54,296 nucleotides of DNA from Paludibacter sp. (GTDB taxonomy: Bacteria; Bacteroidota; Bacteroidia; Bacteroidales; Paludibacteraceae), in NCBI GenBank assembly GCA_027450045.1, contig DAIDKM010000011.1, positions 1-54,296 on the forward strand, read 5' to 3'. Shown in pieces: positions 26,626 through 35,861 of the stretch. The translations under genes and the position numbers were made by a program. Under the pieces are notes generated by a model that was not told the DNA's origin, made no database searches, and was given only the letters and a program-made list of their open reading frames with translations. How positions within the stretch are numbered: the first letter of the stretch is position 1; every line of letters begins with the position of its first letter.

Positions 26626-27792
26626 ATGTATAAATCAATATGGAACAGAGATTTCATACTTTTGACTCTTTCCAATTTTCTATTGTGTATCACCTATTAC
26701 GCACTTATCTCCACCCTTCCCATCTACCTTTCGGTCAATCTTCATGCCGATAACAGCGCCATTGGCATTGTGCTGGCAGTTTATACCATTGCCTCTGTCA
26801 CCGTTCGCCCTTTCTCTGGTTTTGCGCTTGATAAATTCGGGCGCAAAATGATTTTCATTGCCGCCTTATTGCTCTACACCGTTGTTTTTGTGGGTTATAT
26901 AGCCGCCGTTTCCATCACATTCATCACTTTACTACGTTTCACGCAAGGCTTGGGCTGGGGTGTATCTACCATCTCCGGCGCTACAATGGCAGTCGATATT
27001 ATGCCGGCAAACAAACGTGGCGAAGGCATTGGATATTATTCCCTTTCCACCACGTTAGGCATGTCCATTGGCCCGATCATCGGCTTGTTTTTTGCACGTC
27101 AATGGGATTACATGATTATGTTCTGGGGCTTGTTAAGCATCAGTTTTCTGGGAGCGCTTAGTGGCTATTTAGTAAAAACACCCAAAAACAGCGCCGCCAA
27201 AGCCGCCAATCTGAATCTGAACATACACAATCTCTTTGAACCAAAAGCAGTTTCTTCCTCATTCAACCTCTTAATTGTGATGATGGCGTATGGTGGATTA
27301 CTCTCTTTCGTGGCGCTTTATGGTCGTGAGGTTGGGGTTCAAAACACCTCTATGTTCTTTCTCATTTTCGCGATAGGCATTGCCATTTCACGGATCACCG
27401 TCGGCAAAGTATTCGACAAACATGGGCCGGGCCGTATCTTGACGGTCTGTCTTGTCCTCGATATCATAGGTTTTGTTATGCTGGCTTTGCTGAAAAATCC
27501 GGTAGGATACTTCACCTCTGCCATGATCATAGGTTTTGGCAACGGCGTGGTTTTTCCCGTTTTCCAAACGATGGTCAACAACCTGGCAGAACCATCCCAT
27601 CGTGGCGCTGCCAACTCGACACTCTACACCGCTTTGGATCTTGGCATGGGTAGTGGCATGATTGCCATCGGCTTCATTTCTGCACACACCTCACTTTCCA
27701 CGGCTTTTCTATTCTGCGCCATACTCTGCGTGGCGGGCTTAATCCTATTTCGTCATTATGTGTTAGGATACTACATGAAAAAAGTGAGCTGA
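26626..27792 (+). CDS. MFS transporter (drug/metabolite exporter type)
   Basis: This 388-residue major facilitator protein has twelve predicted membrane segments. The loop 2-3 signature is SGFALDKFGRKMIF and the motif-C-like region in TM5 is STTLGMSIGPIIG. The start at 26626 (MYKSIWNRDFILL) is chosen because the promoter lies just upstream and the residues before it from an in-frame ATG at 26515 are polar and unlike the family. The substrate cannot be inferred; Bacteroidota homologues are usually annotated as multidrug or sugar efflux proteins. Confidence 0.86.
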   Translation: MYKSIWNRDFILLTLSNFLLCITYYALISTLPIYLSVNLHADNSAIGIVLAVYTIASVTVRPFSGFALDKFGRKMIFIAALLLYTVVFVGYIAAVSITFITLLRFTQGLGWGVSTISGATMAVDIMPANKRGEGIGYYSLSTTLGMSIGPIIGLFFARQWDYMIMFWGLLSISFLGALSGYLVKTPKNSAAKAANLNLNIHNLFEPKAVSSSFNLLIVMMAYGGLLSFVALYGREVGVQNTSMFFLIFAIGIAISRITVGKVFDKHGPGRILTVCLVLDIIGFVMLALLKNPVGYFTSAMIIGFGNGVVFPVFQTMVNNLAEPSHRGAANSTLYTALDLGMGSGMIAIGFISAHTSLSTAFLFCAILCVAGLILFRHYVLGYYMKKVS

Positions 27793-27869
27793 TCCTACAA
27801 ACTCACTTTCACCACCTCAATTGTCTTGCTATTTTTAGGTTAACCCCAAAGATAGAATTCTTTTTTTCA

Positions 27870-27899
27870 CAAGATAAATCCGGCGACAATTCATCTTGT
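27870..27899. repeat. Dispersed AGATAAATCCGG element (copy 2), hairpin
   Basis: ACAAGAT and ATCTTGT arms enclose AAATCCGGCGACAATTC; the core is shared with 23659-23680. Confidence 0.65.
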
Positions 27900-28034
27900 C
27901 TTCTACATGGTCATTGTATGAAGTTCTTCCAAATTTCTACCCACTGAGAACTTACGGCAAGGTTACGACAAACGAAGGATCCTTGCCTTTCCAAAAAAAG
28001 CGGCAAGATTGAAAGAATTTCCATGAACAATCTT

Positions 28035-28042
28035 TATCTTTG
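28035..28042 (+). promoter_or_regulatory. -7 element (TATCTTTG) upstream of the glycosyltransferase pair
   Basis: TAnnTTTG match with a TTG 23 bases upstream (28009-28011). The leader to the first glycosyltransferase would be about 240 bases. Confidence 0.5.
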
Positions 28043-28080
28043 CGCACATTCAATGTTAGGAAAGAGTACTTTCATTTCTA

Positions 28081-28204
28081 AATAATTTTGATTTTAAAGG
28101 ACAAATGGAATCTCCTGTTGCTTTGTTTTCATGTCCATTGGCGTTTCGTGAAATATGGAGATTTCATACGTGAATAATTTGTTTTTAAAGGTCGTATGGA
28201 ATTC
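28081..28204. repeat. Imperfect direct repeat in the glycosyltransferase leader
   Basis: A segment at 28081-28111 (AATAATTTTGATTTTAAAGG then ACAAATGGAAT) recurs at about 28173-28202 with a few substitutions and a one-base gap. The copies start 92 bases apart and both end in ATGGAAT. Confidence 0.6.
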
Positions 28205-28284
28205 GCATGTTAACCATTCTCATATTCTTAGTTGTTAGTAATTTACATGCTCGTTTCAAAACTCATCATTAAACACCAAATACC

Positions 28285-29268
28285 ATGTTTTCCGTTATCA
28301 TTCCCCTGTATAACAAAGCCGCCCATATCGAAAAAGCGATACAGTCGGTGCTAAACCAGTCGTTCCACGAGTTTGAATTAATCGTGGTAAACGATGGTTC
28401 AACCGACAACAGTCTGCACATCATAGAGCATTATCTACGCGCCCAACAACAAGGAGGAAATACATCCGTAAGAGATCACGTACGCATTATCAATCAGGAG
28501 AATACAGGCGTCTCTATGGCACGCAATAATGGCGTAAAAGCCGCGAAGTACGATTACATCGCTTTTTTAGATGCCGACGACTGGTGGCACAAGCACTATT
28601 TGGCCGAGATGAAAGGATTGATCGAGCAATACCCTGATGCATCGCTGTATGGATCATCCTACTATCAGGTGAAAAACGGGAAACGGACAAAAGCTCCTAT
28701 TGGCGTCGAATCCCATTTCACGGCAGGTTATATTGATTATTGCCGGGTATATGCCAAAACACTTTGCATGCCGATATGTTCAAGCGCCGTCGTGATCAGC
28801 AAAAAGGTTTTTCTCGAAGAAAACGGATTTAAACCCGACTTGAAACTGGGAGAAGATTTCGATTTGTGGATTCGCGTGGCACTGAAGCGAAAAGTGGCTT
28901 TGTTAAACAAGCCATTAGCTTTCTACAATCACGATGTGGAGATAAAAAACAGAGCCGTAAAAGGCAACGGGCTATATCGACCGGACGAACATTATATTTT
29001 CAACCTCGATTATTTACATGCCGCCGAAATGCGTAATGAATCTTTCAAAACATTGCTCGATGCTCTTCGTGTTTATGTGTTGTTTCCTTACTATTTGAAT
29101 GAGGAAACCCGAATAGCCGCCGTGCACGAATTAGAAAAGGTAGATTGGGACAACCAGCCGATAAAGGAACGCATCCGCTACAGAAGCCCCCTGATTTTGC
29201 TGCAAACTTATTCTCACATCATGCAAACAGGTTCAGCAGTGAAACAAAAGCTCAAACATTGGATGTAA
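28285..29268 (+). CDS. Family 2 glycosyltransferase
   Basis: This 327-residue inverting GT-A enzyme transfers a sugar from a nucleotide donor. MFSVIIPLYNKAAHIEKAI is the family opening, VVNDGSTDNS is the nucleotide site, and the metal-binding acidic motif is in FLDADDWW (about residues 93-100). GEDFDLWIRVAL contains the ED catalytic-base region. There is no membrane segment, so it works in the cytoplasm or at the inner membrane face. Its partner 50 bases downstream is a GT4 enzyme; together they probably build a surface glycan. No wzx/wzy flippase or polymerase is nearby. Confidence 0.9.
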   Translation: MFSVIIPLYNKAAHIEKAIQSVLNQSFHEFELIVVNDGSTDNSLHIIEHYLRAQQQGGNTSVRDHVRIINQENTGVSMARNNGVKAAKYDYIAFLDADDWWHKHYLAEMKGLIEQYPDASLYGSSYYQVKNGKRTKAPIGVESHFTAGYIDYCRVYAKTLCMPICSSAVVISKKVFLEENGFKPDLKLGEDFDLWIRVALKRKVALLNKPLAFYNHDVEIKNRAVKGNGLYRPDEHYIFNLDYLHAAEMRNESFKTLLDALRVYVLFPYYLNEETRIAAVHELEKVDWDNQPIKERIRYRSPLILLQTYSHIMQTGSAVKQKLKHWM

Positions 29269-29317
29269 TAAATGAGTCTGCACAGCTATCTATTTGTTGC
29301 ACTAAAATGATTGCCTG

Positions 29318-30418
29318 ATGAAGATCGCTTATATGCTAGGTTCGCTCAATCGGGGCGGAACAGAAAATCTTTTACTTGATTATTTTCGGAGTAGCGCTCA
29401 GGCTGAATTTCCGTTTATCGGCATTTATCGCAAAGGAGGGCAACTTTCAGCATTATTTCACTCCGAATCAGCTCCTGTATTCAAACTCTTCCCCAAATTC
29501 AAGTTGGATATCACGTATTTGTTCCAACTCCGAAAACTCATTAAACAACAGCATATTACTATTGTTCATGCGCAACAACCGTTGGATGCGTTATATGCCC
29601 GTTTGGCCTGTTTGGGAATGAATACAAAAACAGTGCTCACCCTTCATGGTTATGATGTTGATTTGAGCAAGATGGATGCCGGCATACTTCATTTGGCAAT
29701 GCGTGCAGCAGATATAACCATCTTTGTCAGCAACACGCAAAAAGCCTATTATCAACAAAAGTATGCCCTTACAACAAACAAAACGAGGACACTCTACAAC
29801 GGAATATCTTTCGAAAAATTAGATACAGCGGAACAAACTGACATACGACAGGAATTACAACTTTCGACCAACATTTTGCTTTTAGGCAGTGTAGGAAATT
29901 TTGTGGCAGTCAGGGATCAGATGATGCTCTGCCGCTTTTTGAAGCGCCTTCACGAAGCGAATGTCGATTTCCGCTTTCTGTTTGTGGGGGCAAAAAGCAA
30001 GTCCGAACCCGAACTTTACGATGCCTGTGTGCAGTTCTGCCATGACAACGGGCTTAGTTCACACGTCCTTTTCTTAGGTTCCCGTAACGATGTCCCCGCC
30101 ATTTTACATCAGTTGGACGCTTTCCTCTATGCCAGCGACCACGACACATTCGGCATTGCCGTGATTGAAGCAATGGCAAGCAGCCTGCCTGTCTTTGTAA
30201 ACGATTGGATGGTGATGCGCGAAATCACCGATGATGGCTGCTACGCCAGCCTATATCAAACCAGGCAAGAAGACGATTTATTAAGGCAATTCAACGAGTT
30301 CTTATCAAATCCGGAATTTTATAAACAAAAAGCAATACAAGCCGCAAAATGGGCGCGTCAGCAGTATAGCATTCAGTCGCATTTGAAACAGTTGAAGGCG
30401 ATCTATATGGGATTATAA
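29318..30418 (+). CDS. Family 4 glycosyltransferase
   Basis: This 366-residue GT-B fold, retaining glycosyltransferase opens MKIAYMLGSLNRGGTENLL. The C-terminal donor site has the GT4 pattern ASDHDTFGIAVIEAMASSLP, containing the conserved E-x7-E-type motif in diverged form. It follows the GT2 gene in the same direction and is likely co-transcribed. The acceptor and sugar are unknown. Confidence 0.9.
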   Translation: MKIAYMLGSLNRGGTENLLLDYFRSSAQAEFPFIGIYRKGGQLSALFHSESAPVFKLFPKFKLDITYLFQLRKLIKQQHITIVHAQQPLDALYARLACLGMNTKTVLTLHGYDVDLSKMDAGILHLAMRAADITIFVSNTQKAYYQQKYALTTNKTRTLYNGISFEKLDTAEQTDIRQELQLSTNILLLGSVGNFVAVRDQMMLCRFLKRLHEANVDFRFLFVGAKSKSEPELYDACVQFCHDNGLSSHVLFLGSRNDVPAILHQLDAFLYASDHDTFGIAVIEAMASSLPVFVNDWMVMREITDDGCYASLYQTRQEDDLLRQFNEFLSNPEFYKQKAIQAAKWARQQYSIQSHLKQLKAIYMGL

Positions 30419-30421
30419 AAT

Positions 30422-30456
30422 TAATGAAGATCGGAAGTTAGAGAAGAAAAGAAGTG
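30422..30456. repeat. Degenerate GAAGTTAGAGAAGAAAAGAAG tract
   Basis: TGAAGATCGGAAGTTAGAGA followed by AGAAAAGAAGTG resembles the AAGAAGTT tandem at 13874 and the inverted tracts at 35793 and 43203. Confidence 0.5.
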
Positions 30457-30582
30457 AATAAATGCTCGTCGTGAGATTTCGCTGTGACAGATTGCACTGA
30501 CACAACGATACCGCACCACACTTGCCATCCGCGCAATAGACAAGGTGCTCAAACAATTAGTATAACGATTTGGGATAGCCAC

Positions 30583-30617
30583 AAAAAAAGCCACCTTATT
30601 ATCAAAAGCAGCTTTTT
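30583..30617 (-). terminator. Probable terminator of the DEAD-box helicase gene
   Basis: On the minus strand AAAAAGC and GCTTTTT arms enclose a small CTT/AAG inner stem and run into a seven-T tract. The stem is imperfect. Confidence 0.55.
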
Positions 30618-30654
30618 GGGTGAATATGGTTCATTCAAACGGATAGGAACCTGA

Positions 30655-32337
30655 TTATCGGCGACGAGGCTTATTGCCATACGAACGGGGAGTTTGCCCG
30701 TAGCGCGGTTGTCTCGATCCTTTTTGATTGCCTTCCGGCTGAGCGCGATCAACGACCATTTTTCGTTCCAATCCTTTGATTTTGTTCAAGGATTCAATCA
30801 CCAATTGTGCATCGGCTTCATTGACCTCCACAAAAGAGAAATTGGGCAAAATATCGATCTTCCCGATTTCAACGCGTTTTGGAACATATTGATTGATGAT
30901 TTCAATAAAATGAGGAGGAATCATGCCGTCCACTTTCCCATAGTTGATAAACAATCTCGCAAAGCCTTTGACGCCTTCACGACCGCGATCCGTTCGACCA
31001 CCACTTCTTTCATCAGGTACATCCAACTCATCGGCATCGCGATAATATTCCAACATGCGGTTAAATTCAAGCGAAATCAACCGTTTGATAACATCTTCTT
31101 TCGACAACCATTCGAGTTTGCGATAAGCTACAGGTAACAAATCGACGATTTCCGCTTCATTGACTTCCACCTTTTCAAGCTTATCGACCAAATTGATCAA
31201 TTGTTTTTCGCAAATAGCCTTACCGGTAGGAATGACGCCCGGTTCAAACTTTTTGTTAATCAAGCGCTCAATATCACGTAAATGGTTCTTCTCTCTGCTG
31301 TGCACGATGGCAATGGAAATTCCCGTTTTGCCGGCGCGTCCGGTTCGTCCGCTACGATGCGTATAAGTTTCAAGATCGTCAGGTAGCCCGTAATTAATTA
31401 CATGAGTCAAATCGTCAACATCCAAACCACGGGCAGCCACGTCGGTAGCCACTAAGATTTGCAGGTTACGAATGCGAAACTTTTGCATCACTAAGTCACG
31501 CTGTTGCTGCGACAAATCGCCATGCAACGAGTCGGCGTTGTAGCCATCGCGTATCAAGGCATCGGCAATGTCTTGTGTGTCTTTGCGCGTGCGGCAAAAT
31601 ACAATACCATAGAAATTAGGATAATAGTCGGCAATGCGCTTCAAAGCCAAATATTTATCTTTTGCATGCACCATGTAAAAACGGTGTTTCACGTTACTGG
31701 TGCTTTCATTTTTATTGCCTACCACAATTTCTTGTGCATCATGCATGTAGGTTTTTGCAATGCGCGAAATTTCATTAGGCATAGTGGCCGAAAACAACAA
31801 CGTGGTACGTTCTTTTGGAACGGCTGCCAAAATGGCGTTGATGCTTTCGGTAAAGCCCATGTTCAACATCTCATCCGCCTCGTCCATCACCACATTCCGT
31901 ATGGCATCAAGCTTCATTGTGCCTCGTTTCATCAGGTCGAGCAATCGGCCCGGAGTGGCAACCACAATGTGCACGCCTTTTTTCAACGAACGAATTTGAC
32001 TCTCAATACTCGAACCGCCATAGACAGGAAGCACCTTCAACCCATCAACGTATTTGGAATAATCATTCAAATCGTCGGCAATCTGCAAACACAATTCACG
32101 TGTAGGACAAAGAATTAATGTTTGCGGATGACGGAACGAAATATCGGTCTTTTGAATGATCGGAATGCCGAAAGCAGCCGTTTTGCCGGTGCCGGTTTGA
32201 GCAAGGCCTACCACATCGTGCGTACTTTGTAGTAAAACCGGAATTACTTTTTCTTGGATAGGCATGGGTGCATCGTATCCTAATTCATTGATAGCCTTCA
32301 TTATTCTGGCATCAATACCCAACTCTTCAAATGTCAT
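30655..32337 (-). CDS. DEAD-box RNA helicase with DbpA-type RNA-binding domain
   Basis: This roughly 560-residue ATP-dependent RNA helicase of the CsdA/DeaD group carries the standard motifs: AQTGTGKT (I), PTREL (Ia), TPGR (Ib), DEAD in VVMDEADEML (II), SAT (III) and HRSGRTGRAG (VI). Residues of about 465-545 resemble the DbpA RNA-recognition domain (KGFARLFINYGKVDGMIP), and the tail is arginine/glycine-rich (GQTPRSYGNKPRRR). Such enzymes help ribosome assembly and RNA turnover, often in the cold. The start is set at 32337 (MTFEELGI). The promoter at 32360-32367 lies inside the extension from an in-frame ATG at 32382, which argues against that start. Confidence 0.92.
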   Translation of the reverse strand: MTFEELGIDARIMKAINELGYDAPMPIQEKVIPVLLQSTHDVVGLAQTGTGKTAAFGIPIIQKTDISFRHPQTLILCPTRELCLQIADDLNDYSKYVDGLKVLPVYGGSSIESQIRSLKKGVHIVVATPGRLLDLMKRGTMKLDAIRNVVMDEADEMLNMGFTESINAILAAVPKERTTLLFSATMPNEISRIAKTYMHDAQEIVVGNKNESTSNVKHRFYMVHAKDKYLALKRIADYYPNFYGIVFCRTRKDTQDIADALIRDGYNADSLHGDLSQQQRDLVMQKFRIRNLQILVATDVAARGLDVDDLTHVINYGLPDDLETYTHRSGRTGRAGKTGISIAIVHSREKNHLRDIERLINKKFEPGVIPTGKAICEKQLINLVDKLEKVEVNEAEIVDLLPVAYRKLEWLSKEDVIKRLISLEFNRMLEYYRDADELDVPDERSGGRTDRGREGVKGFARLFINYGKVDGMIPPHFIEIINQYVPKRVEIGKIDILPNFSFVEVNEADAQLVIESLNKIKGLERKMVVDRAQPEGNQKGSRQPRYGQTPRSYGNKPRRR

Positions 32338-32359
32338 TTTTACTGTTTTAAAATTGTTG

Positions 32360-32367
32360 CAAAGGTA
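32360..32367 (-). promoter_or_regulatory. -7 element (TACCTTTG) for the helicase gene
   Basis: TACCTTTG on the minus strand, 23 bases before the chosen ATG; no TTG at the expected distance. Confidence 0.55.
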
Positions 32368-32649
32368 GCGATATATTTCCACAACCTTTCTATCAAAAAG
32401 AGAATTAATCGGTTACATTGAAAACGCCGAAAATGCCTTAAGTGTGTGGTGTTTCATAGAACGTTTAGAGACCACTGCTGAAAAACTGCTTATTGTCACG
32501 GAGTGGCTAAATGAGAAAATACGACATTATTCTATGCCCTTTGCCCCTTCAACCTTAATTTCTTCATTCTTTGCGTTTTTCATTGACAGTTGACAATGGA
32601 ATCCGGGTATTGCCAGATTCTCATCTTCAAATTTTCAATTTTCGATTGC

Positions 32650-33924
32650 CTATGAAGTTCTCTTTTGCCTTTTGTCGTTCGCCGGCTTATTCTGATCTCG
32701 AAAAAAACGGCTGTACATGACAAGATAGACCCCTTGCAAAACAGCGCCAACATAAAAAGGAATTTGCAACTCTCCCATGTTGAAAAGAAAACCGGAAACA
32801 CTCGGCCCCACGGATTGTGGTAACTGGGACGACATGGCATTAAGGCTTGTTGCAAAACCACGTCGTTTGTCACGCACCAATCCCACGGTTAAAGCTTGTC
32901 GATTTCCTATCGACCCACGGTTCAAAGCCGATCGCAAAATGTAAATGACAGATGCTAACCAATAATAGGGACTTAGCGGAAGTAGAATTAAAAGTATCAG
33001 GCCAAACGATCTTGCCCAAACAATCGACGTAACAATACCTATTTTCTCGCTTATTTTTCCGGTAAACAGGGAAGAAATTCCGGTTATAAAGAATGTTGCA
33101 GCCATGATAGGCGCTATGGATGCAGGCCCGACTCCAAATTTAGTAGCAAACCAGTAAGAGATAAGAGGTCCCGTCAATCCTATGGCTAATCCATTAAATG
33201 AATTGAGAAATACAAGTCCCGTAAGCTTTTTATTCTCTTGTTTTTTTATTTCAATTTCCGATTTATCAGGTACGCGGGTTCTGATCTCCTTGGTGCCTTT
33301 ATAGGTCTCTTTGGCTTTGGCAAGAATAAACAAATTAATAATGGTAGCTATGGTAACAATCAAAAACAAGGGACGATATGCAATTGCTTGTATGGTTACA
33401 ACGCCGTGGCCGTTTCCCATCCATTTATCTATGAACTCCGGTAGCATAGCCAACAAAGCGCCGAATCCCATTCCGAAGAATCCATAGGCTGAATTCATGC
33501 TGTAAATTCTGCCGCGTCGTGAGGGATGCACTTCTTCGGCCAACCATGCTTGTTCCACTGGAGAAAAAGGGCCGGCTGCTCCATTGGCTCCACGCCCAAA
33601 ACCGGCAATAATGATGGCTATGGATAAAATGATATGCTGAGCCGTCAAAAGCACAACGATACTACTCACAAGTATAATGCTTTCATAAGCAATCAGAAAC
33701 GGTTTTCGGCGTATGCGGTCGCTGGCTATGCCGACACCTAAACTTAAAAAAGCGCCTGTTAATCCTGCAGCACTAAGTATCAATCCAATATGAAAGCCGT
33801 TCCAGCCCAATGCAAGCAAATACAACGTCAAATCGACAACAAGTACCCCTTGCCCAACACTTCTGACTGCCCGTGTAATAACCAACCGCTTTGTAGTTGG
33901 ATGTAGATCGCTAAGCCTTATCAA
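32650..33924 (-). CDS. MFS transporter with a probable TTG start
   Basis: This 424-residue major facilitator protein has twelve predicted membrane segments, with VGIASDRIRRKPFL as the loop 2-3 motif. VEQAWLAEEVHPSRRGRIYS and the second-half KISEKIG loop are further conserved loops. It is unlike the other MFS protein at 26.6 kb. The frame is closed by a stop at 33940-33942 and has no ATG before residue 140, so translation most likely begins at TTG 33922-33924. The substrate is unknown. Confidence 0.82.
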   Translation of the reverse strand: MIRLSDLHPTTKRLVITRAVRSVGQGVLVVDLTLYLLALGWNGFHIGLILSAAGLTGAFLSLGVGIASDRIRRKPFLIAYESIILVSSIVVLLTAQHIILSIAIIIAGFGRGANGAAGPFSPVEQAWLAEEVHPSRRGRIYSMNSAYGFFGMGFGALLAMLPEFIDKWMGNGHGVVTIQAIAYRPLFLIVTIATIINLFILAKAKETYKGTKEIRTRVPDKSEIEIKKQENKKLTGLVFLNSFNGLAIGLTGPLISYWFATKFGVGPASIAPIMAATFFITGISSLFTGKISEKIGIVTSIVWARSFGLILLILLPLSPYYWLASVIYILRSALNRGSIGNRQALTVGLVRDKRRGFATSLNAMSSQLPQSVGPSVSGFLFNMGELQIPFYVGAVLQGVYLVMYSRFFRDQNKPANDKRQKRTS

Positions 33925-34312
33925 TTTATTGTTCTTTAGTTACCGGTAAATAGTTAAAAAAAGCGTACCACTCATAATGTAATCATTTATTATCAATGGA
34001 TTTATCCTCACAAACAGAGCAACAGGAAACCTGACAAATTTAGCAACTATTGTCGAATTAATAGGGGGCCAAAAACGTTCAATCGAATAACAACGCACTC
34101 CGTTTATGTTTTATCATAAAAGTACACCATAAGCAAATCATAACAATCTTTCGCTGCAAACAACATACAAGAAAAAACGATACCTGTTCCATGTCACGAA
34201 CCTGTTTGTACTATAAAGGCATTGCGGATGTGATATAGAAATGAAGCAACGAAGATATGTCGGCTCAACGCCTATATCCTAAAGATTCATGGTCAAATTA
34301 TCAATCAGAGCG
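33925..34312. other. Gap upstream of the TTG-start MFS gene
   Basis: No gene is seen. A minus-strand TAAATTTG (34035-34042) fits the -7 consensus about 110 bases before the MFS start, without a good -33 partner. No strong hairpin is visible. Confidence 0.35.
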
Positions 34313-35572
34313 TTATTTATGCAGTGAAAAATGAAACTCTAATCCGCCTCCTGTCCGATTGCTAACGGTGATCGTCCCCCGGTGCAACTCGACGGCATTC
34401 TTTACGATGGACAATCCCAAACCCGTTCCTCCGGTTTTACGCGAACGGCCTTTGTCCACCCGATAGAAACGATCGAACAAATGAGACAAATGTTCCGCAG
34501 CAACACCCGTTCCATTGTCGGAAAAGACGAAAAAGAAATGCGTGTTGTCTTCACCTATAAATGCAATGCGCAGCGAAACATTTTCGCCGGCATAGGAAAT
34601 GGCATTATCCAATAAATTGCGGAAAATAGAATAGACAAGCATCGGATTTGCTTTCAACCATACCTCGCCACTAAAAGAAGTCTCGATGTGCATGTTTTTC
34701 TGTTGCAGCATCAACGCCACATCTTCTACCACCTGATCAACCGTGTTATTCAAACAGAGCAATTCCATCTCCACAGCTTGAGGGGCTTCATTCATCTCGT
34801 TGAGTAACAAAATGTCCTGCAACAATTGATTCAGCCGTTGTGCCTGAGCAAAGCTGCGTTCAATGAAAAAGTGCTGACGTTCTGCCGGAAGCGTAGGGTT
34901 ATCGTGCAACGTCTCCATATAACCAATGATACTACTCAAAGGCGTTTTCAATTCGTGCGCCACTTGATGCGTCAATTGTCGTCGAATTGTTGCATCGTGA
35001 TCATTTTGTGCACGTTGCATTTGCGAGTTGAAACGATTGGAGAAATAAAACAACATGGCGGTGACTAAAAACGTCAGCATTAGCCAGAAATAAAAATAGA
35101 GATTGTCAGGCGACAATAAAGAGGTAACGGTAACGTCATAAGGCAATGCAGACCGGACATAACAAGAATTGAAAAGCGTGGCATGATAATAATAACGCCT
35201 TCCGGTAGTATGTGATGTACGAATATCAGACCCGCCTCCTGTGGCACGTGCCAAAACCACTTCAGGGCGTGTGAAATGATTTTCCATCCGTTCAATATGC
35301 CTCACGGCATTATCATAAACCACCTTTCCGTTCAATCCAATCACCGTTACCCGTTCATCTTTATACGGAAAGAGAGCTATCAACGAATCCATGCGCGCCA
35401 AAGAACCATGATGCATGGTCATGTAATGAAACACCATCTTATTGGTGTCGTTCAAAATAGTATTGAGCAAATTGGCTTTATAACGTTTCTCCCGATGATA
35501 CTGAAAAGCTAAAACCGAAATGGCAAAAGCTAAAAACAGAAGGAGATAATAACCGAATAATTGTTTTTTCAT
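34313..35572 (-). CDS. PhoR-like membrane histidine kinase
   Basis: This 419-residue sensor kinase has a first membrane segment at about residues 7-24 and a periplasmic sensor loop of about 130 residues. A second membrane segment (about 158-177) and the kinase core follow. The phosphorylated histidine is H206 in HQVAHELKTPLSS, the N box is NLLDNAISYA, and the G boxes are FSDNGTG and TGGTGLGLSIVKNAV. The start at 35572 (MKKQLFGYY) puts the first membrane segment at the N-terminus. The signal it senses is unknown. It lies downstream of the response regulator across a 289-base repeat-rich gap. Confidence 0.9.
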   Translation of the reverse strand: MKKQLFGYYLLLFLAFAISVLAFQYHREKRYKANLLNTILNDTNKMVFHYMTMHHGSLARMDSLIALFPYKDERVTVIGLNGKVVYDNAVRHIERMENHFTRPEVVLARATGGGSDIRTSHTTGRRYYYHATLFNSCYVRSALPYDVTVTSLLSPDNLYFYFWLMLTFLVTAMLFYFSNRFNSQMQRAQNDHDATIRRQLTHQVAHELKTPLSSIIGYMETLHDNPTLPAERQHFFIERSFAQAQRLNQLLQDILLLNEMNEAPQAVEMELLCLNNTVDQVVEDVALMLQQKNMHIETSFSGEVWLKANPMLVYSIFRNLLDNAISYAGENVSLRIAFIGEDNTHFFFVFSDNGTGVAAEHLSHLFDRFYRVDKGRSRKTGGTGLGLSIVKNAVELHRGTITVSNRTGGGLEFHFSLHK

Positions 35573-35579
35573 AAAATAG

Positions 35580-35790
35580 AGAATAAACAGGCAATTGGGA
35601 AACGCATAAGGCAATAGGCAATTTCAAAGACAATAGAAGCAACAAAGTTGAAAGCGTAAAGGTGTAAAGTGTAAAAAAACAGATAATATGCCAATGAATC
35701 AATGTGCTAATGGAATCTGCCAATTCATGGCAAATGGGCAATGTGTTATGTCCTGAAGAAATCTAATTGGCAATGGCACATTCTCATATA
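35580..35790. repeat. Degenerate GGCAAT/ATTGCC simple repeat between response regulator and kinase genes
   Basis: GGCAATTGGG, GGCAATAGGCAATTT, ATGCCAATGAATCAATGTGC, GCCAATTC, GGGCAATGTG and TTGGCAATGGCAC recur irregularly. Confidence 0.55.
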
Positions 35791-35792
35791 TT

Positions 35793-35822
35793 CATTAATT
35801 TCTAATCTTCCCGTAACTTCCG
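35793..35822. repeat. ATTAATTTCTAATCTTCCCGTAACTTCC tract (inverted relative to 13874)
   Basis: CTAATCTTCCCGTAACTTCC matches CTTATCTTCCCGTAACTTCC at 43217-43236 in 19 of 20 bases. Confidence 0.65.
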
Positions 35823-35861
35823 TAGCTTCTACATTCAAACCATTATCTATCTGCTTAATGG

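Noticed and set aside
31504-32118. A 204-codon frame opposite the DEAD-box helicase.
   Set aside because: It is antisense to conserved helicase motifs and shows no family features.
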